The position numbers and the translations under genes are program-made. The notes beneath the pieces were generated by a model. That model was not told the origin of the DNA, searched no databases, and worked only from the letters and a program-made list of their open reading frames with translations. This document shows positions 30,242 to 32,299 of a stretch of 32,299 nucleotides of DNA, one piece after another. This DNA comes from Pseudobutyrivibrio sp. Its GTDB lineage: Bacteria; Bacillota_A; Clostridia; Lachnospirales; Lachnospiraceae. The stretch lies in the NCBI GenBank assembly GCA_024691465.1, contig JAILNO010000026.1, forward strand, positions 1 to 32,299. Reading direction: 5' to 3'. Each line of letters starts with the position of its first letter. Position 1 is the first letter of the stretch.

Positions 30242-30679
30242 ATGAATATTAATATTTTGCGTATGACAGACTCTGCCAAATTACCGGAGAGAGGTTCTGC
30301 TTCGGCTGCAGGCTATGATTTGTTTGCAGATGTAACAGAGGATGTTGAGATTAAGCCTCATGAGACCAGGATGATTGGTACTGGTCTTGCCATGGAGATT
30401 CCAGAGGGATACTTCGGAGGCATATTTGCTAGATCTGGTCTTTCTGCTAAGGAAGGACTTAGACCAGCTAACTGTGTAGGAGTAGTTGATTCTGATTACA
30501 GGGGAGAGATTAAGGTTGCTCTTCACAATGATGGAGAGGTGGCCAGAGTTATTACACCAGCTGAGAAGATTGCACAGCTTGTAGTTGTCCCATTTCTTTC
30601 GGTTAATTTCAGCGAAGTTTCGAACTTATCTGATACCGCCCGTGGTGAGGGTGGATTTGGTTCCACTGGAAAACATTAG
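30242..30679 (+). CDS. dut: Deoxyuridine 5'-triphosphate nucleotidohydrolase (dUTPase)
   Basis: 145 aa, trimeric dUTPase. It hydrolyses dUTP to dUMP and pyrophosphate, keeping uracil out of DNA and supplying dTMP synthesis. The five motifs are present in order: AAGYDLFA, ARSGLSAKEG, GVVDSDYRGEIK, ITPAEKIAQLV and the flexible tail GEGGFGSTGKH. It follows nrdG by 17 bases, so dNTP production and sanitation are co-transcribed, which makes biochemical sense. A weak hairpin follows before the topoisomerase gene. Confidence 0.97.
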   Translation: MNINILRMTDSAKLPERGSASAAGYDLFADVTEDVEIKPHETRMIGTGLAMEIPEGYFGGIFARSGLSAKEGLRPANCVGVVDSDYRGEIKVALHNDGEVARVITPAEKIAQLVVVPFLSVNFSEVSNLSDTARGEGGFGSTGKH

Positions 30680-30692
30680 AATTTACTTATTT

Positions 30693-30719
30693 GGCGCCTG
30701 GTTTATACCAGACGCCTTT
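30693..30719 (+). terminator. Hairpin after dut, weak terminator
   Basis: GGCG (30693-30696) and CTGGT (30698-30702) pair with ACCAG (30707-30711) and CGCC (30713-30716), with one C/A mismatch and a four-base loop. Only three T follow directly, so termination may be partial and let the topoisomerase gene be read from the nrd promoter. I see no convincing separate promoter in 30680-30760. Confidence 0.55.
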
Positions 30720-30760
30720 GAGCGTTTTATAAAACAACATTTTGAAAGAGAGTTAGATTT

Positions 30761-32299
30761 ATGGCAAAAAAGGTTACCTATGATGAGAGCAGTATATCTG
30801 TTTTAGAGGGACTTGAAGCTGTTCGTAAGCGTCCCGGTATGTATATTGGCTCTACCTCTAGAAAGGGTTTGAATCATCTTATCTATGAGATCGTTGATAA
30901 CTCAGTGGATGAGCATTTAGCAGGTGAGTGCGACACTATTTATGTCACTCTAGAGAAGGATGGCAGTTGTACTGTTGAAGATAATGGACGAGGTATTCCT
31001 GTAGGAATGCATGCAAAGGGAGTTCCTGCTGCACGTCTCGTTTTCTCTACATTGCACGCTGGTGGTAAGTTTGATGACAGTGTTTATAAGACATCTGGTG
31101 GTCTACACGGTGTAGGTTCTTCAGTAGTTAATGCTCTTAGTGAGTACATGACTGTAGACATATCTAGAGAAGGATATGTTCATCATGATAGATATGAGAG
31201 GGGTGTTCCTACTGAGAAGCTTGTAGACGGTCTTCTACCTAAGGTTAGCAAGACTACTAAGCATGGTACTAAGATTAACTTCTTACCAGATGCTGAGATT
31301 TTTGAGAAGACATATTTCAAGGAAGATGATATCAAGTCTAGACTCCATGAGACAGCTTATCTTAATCCTGGATTAACTATTATATATGCTGATTTAAGAG
31401 GTGAGGAGCCTGATTATCTTACATTCCACGAGCCTGATGGAATCAAGGGATTTGTTAAGGAGATTAACAAGACAGCCGAGGCATTACATGATGTTATTTA
31501 CTTCAGCGGCAGTGCTGATGGGATAGAGCTTGAGGTGGCTTTCCAGTATTGCAATGAGTTCAAGGAGAATATTCTTGGCTTCTGTAACAATATATATAAC
31601 TCAGAGGGTGGTACTCATATTACAGGTTTTAAGACAGTACTTACCACTGTAATTAATAATTATGCCAGAGAGCTGGGAATCCTTAAGGATAAGGATGCTA
31701 ACTTCACTGGTGCCGATGTGCGTAATGGTATTACAGCAATTGTTAGTATCAAGCACCCTGATCCTAGATTCGAGGGACAGACTAAGACTAAGCTTGATAA
31801 CCCAGATGCATCTAAGGCTACTCAAAAGATTTGTCAGGATGAGTTCGTACTTTTCTTCGATCGTAATCTAGATACATTAAAGGCTATTATATCTTGTGCT
31901 GAGAAGTCTGCTAAGATTCGTAAGTCAGAGGAGAAAGCTAAGACTAACCTACTCACTAAGCAGAAGTTCTCCTTCGACCAGAATGGCAAGCTTGCCAATT
32001 GCGAGTCAAGAGACGCTTCCAAGTGTGAGATCTTTATCGTAGAGGGAGATTCCGCTGGTGGTTCTGCTAAGATGGCTAGGAATCGTATGTATCAGGCTAT
32101 TATGCCTATCAGAGGTAAGATTCTCAATGTCGAGAAGGCTTCTATGGATAAGGTGCTAGCTAATGCCGAGATTAAGACTCTCATTAATGCATTTGGATGT
32201 GGTTTTTCTGAGGGATATGGCAACGACTTCGATATTTCTAAGCTGCGTTATGACAAGATAGTTATTATGGCCGATGCCGATGTGGATGGTGCACATATC
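30761..32299 (+). CDS. Type IIA DNA topoisomerase B subunit (ParE/GyrB family), 3' end outside window
   Basis: 513 codons visible, no stop before the window ends; the family is about 630-650 aa. The subunit holds the ATPase that drives strand passage. The GHKL ATPase begins EGLEAVRKRPGMYIGS, with EIVDNSVDEHLAG, the ATP lid region VEDNGRGIPVG and TSGGLHGVGSSVVNALS. The transducer follows, with QTKTKLDN. The TOPRIM domain starts IFIVEGDSAGGSAK with the catalytic Glu, and the window stops inside IVIMADADVDGAHI, the metal site. Gyrase B usually sits by dnaA/recF, which are absent here, so the topoisomerase IV subunit ParE is more likely, but the two cannot be told apart safely from this part. The upstream dut hairpin is weak. 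Confidence 0.93.
   Translation, partial: MAKKVTYDESSISVLEGLEAVRKRPGMYIGSTSRKGLNHLIYEIVDNSVDEHLAGECDTIYVTLEKDGSCTVEDNGRGIPVGMHAKGVPAARLVFSTLHAGGKFDDSVYKTSGGLHGVGSSVVNALSEYMTVDISREGYVHHDRYERGVPTEKLVDGLLPKVSKTTKHGTKINFLPDAEIFEKTYFKEDDIKSRLHETAYLNPGLTIIYADLRGEEPDYLTFHEPDGIKGFVKEINKTAEALHDVIYFSGSADGIELEVAFQYCNEFKENILGFCNNIYNSEGGTHITGFKTVLTTVINNYARELGILKDKDANFTGADVRNGITAIVSIKHPDPRFEGQTKTKLDNPDASKATQKICQDEFVLFFDRNLDTLKAIISCAEKSAKIRKSEEKAKTNLLTKQKFSFDQNGKLANCESRDASKCEIFIVEGDSAGGSAKMARNRMYQAIMPIRGKILNVEKASMDKVLANAEIKTLINAFGCGFSEGYGNDFDISKLRYDKIVIMADADVDGAHI

Noticed and set aside
1..32299. CRISPR array, transposon, integrase, phage or toxin-antitoxin genes
   Set aside because: None found: no repeated spacers, no transposase-like protein and no terminal repeats. 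Gene content is core housekeeping.

Overview
The window is a gene-dense piece of a low-GC Firmicutes chromosome. Its Lys and Glu codons lean strongly to AAG and GAG. Protein sequences, gene order and an anaerobic lifestyle (class III ribonucleotide reductase NrdD/NrdG, acetate kinase) suggest a member of the Clostridia, most likely Lachnospiraceae of the Butyrivibrio, Pseudobutyrivibrio or Lachnospira kind. This placement is an inference; no rRNA gene is present to confirm it. Almost everything is on the + strand, and no gap between genes exceeds 300 bases.

Region 1 (1-2788): a hairpin and tRNA-Glu(CUC) with a terminator, then the minus-strand tRNA-Met cytidine acetate ligase gene (tmcAL), and divergent from it acetate kinase (ackA) without an adjacent pta. 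Region 2 (2789-13682): the classic Firmicutes housekeeping run yceD-rpmF, plsX-acpP, rnc-smc-ftsY, then ylxM-ffh-rpsP-khpA, with a threonine ammonia-lyase (ilvA) set between ftsY and ylxM. Region 3 (13771-25478): rimM-trmD, an AI-2E-family membrane protein, rplS behind an L19-leader-like RNA, two signal peptidases flanking the ribosome-assembly GTPase rbgA, rnhB, a FliK-like/FlhB-C-like pair (ylqG/ylqH-like), yraN, a PDZ-radical SAM DUF512 protein, der and plsY. Region 4 (25494-32299): gpsA, a broken Gfo/Idh/MocA remnant, a YjbR-alkyltransferase fusion, the nrdD-nrdG-dut nucleotide block behind two NrdR-box-like sites, and the start of a type IIA topoisomerase B subunit that runs off the window.

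How the genes fit together: plsX, acpP, plsY and gpsA supply phospholipid synthesis. FtsY, Ffh and YlxM with the two LepB proteins form the membrane targeting and signal-cleavage pathway. RpmF, RpsP, RplS, RimM, RbgA, Der, TrmD and TmcAL serve ribosome and tRNA maturation. Smc and the topoisomerase subunit handle chromosome structure; nrdDG and dut make dNTPs.

No wholly new multi-gene system is evident. The most unusual things are regulatory: promoters packed into or against terminator hairpins at several junctions, a 15-bp imperfect inverted repeat around the plsX -10 box, and an inverted repeat before nrdD whose arms are NrdR-like boxes and which ends in a T tract. The non-flagellar FliK/FlhB-like pair and the YjbR-alkyltransferase fusion are the best protein-level leads. 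All coordinates and motifs were read by eye; no homology search was run.
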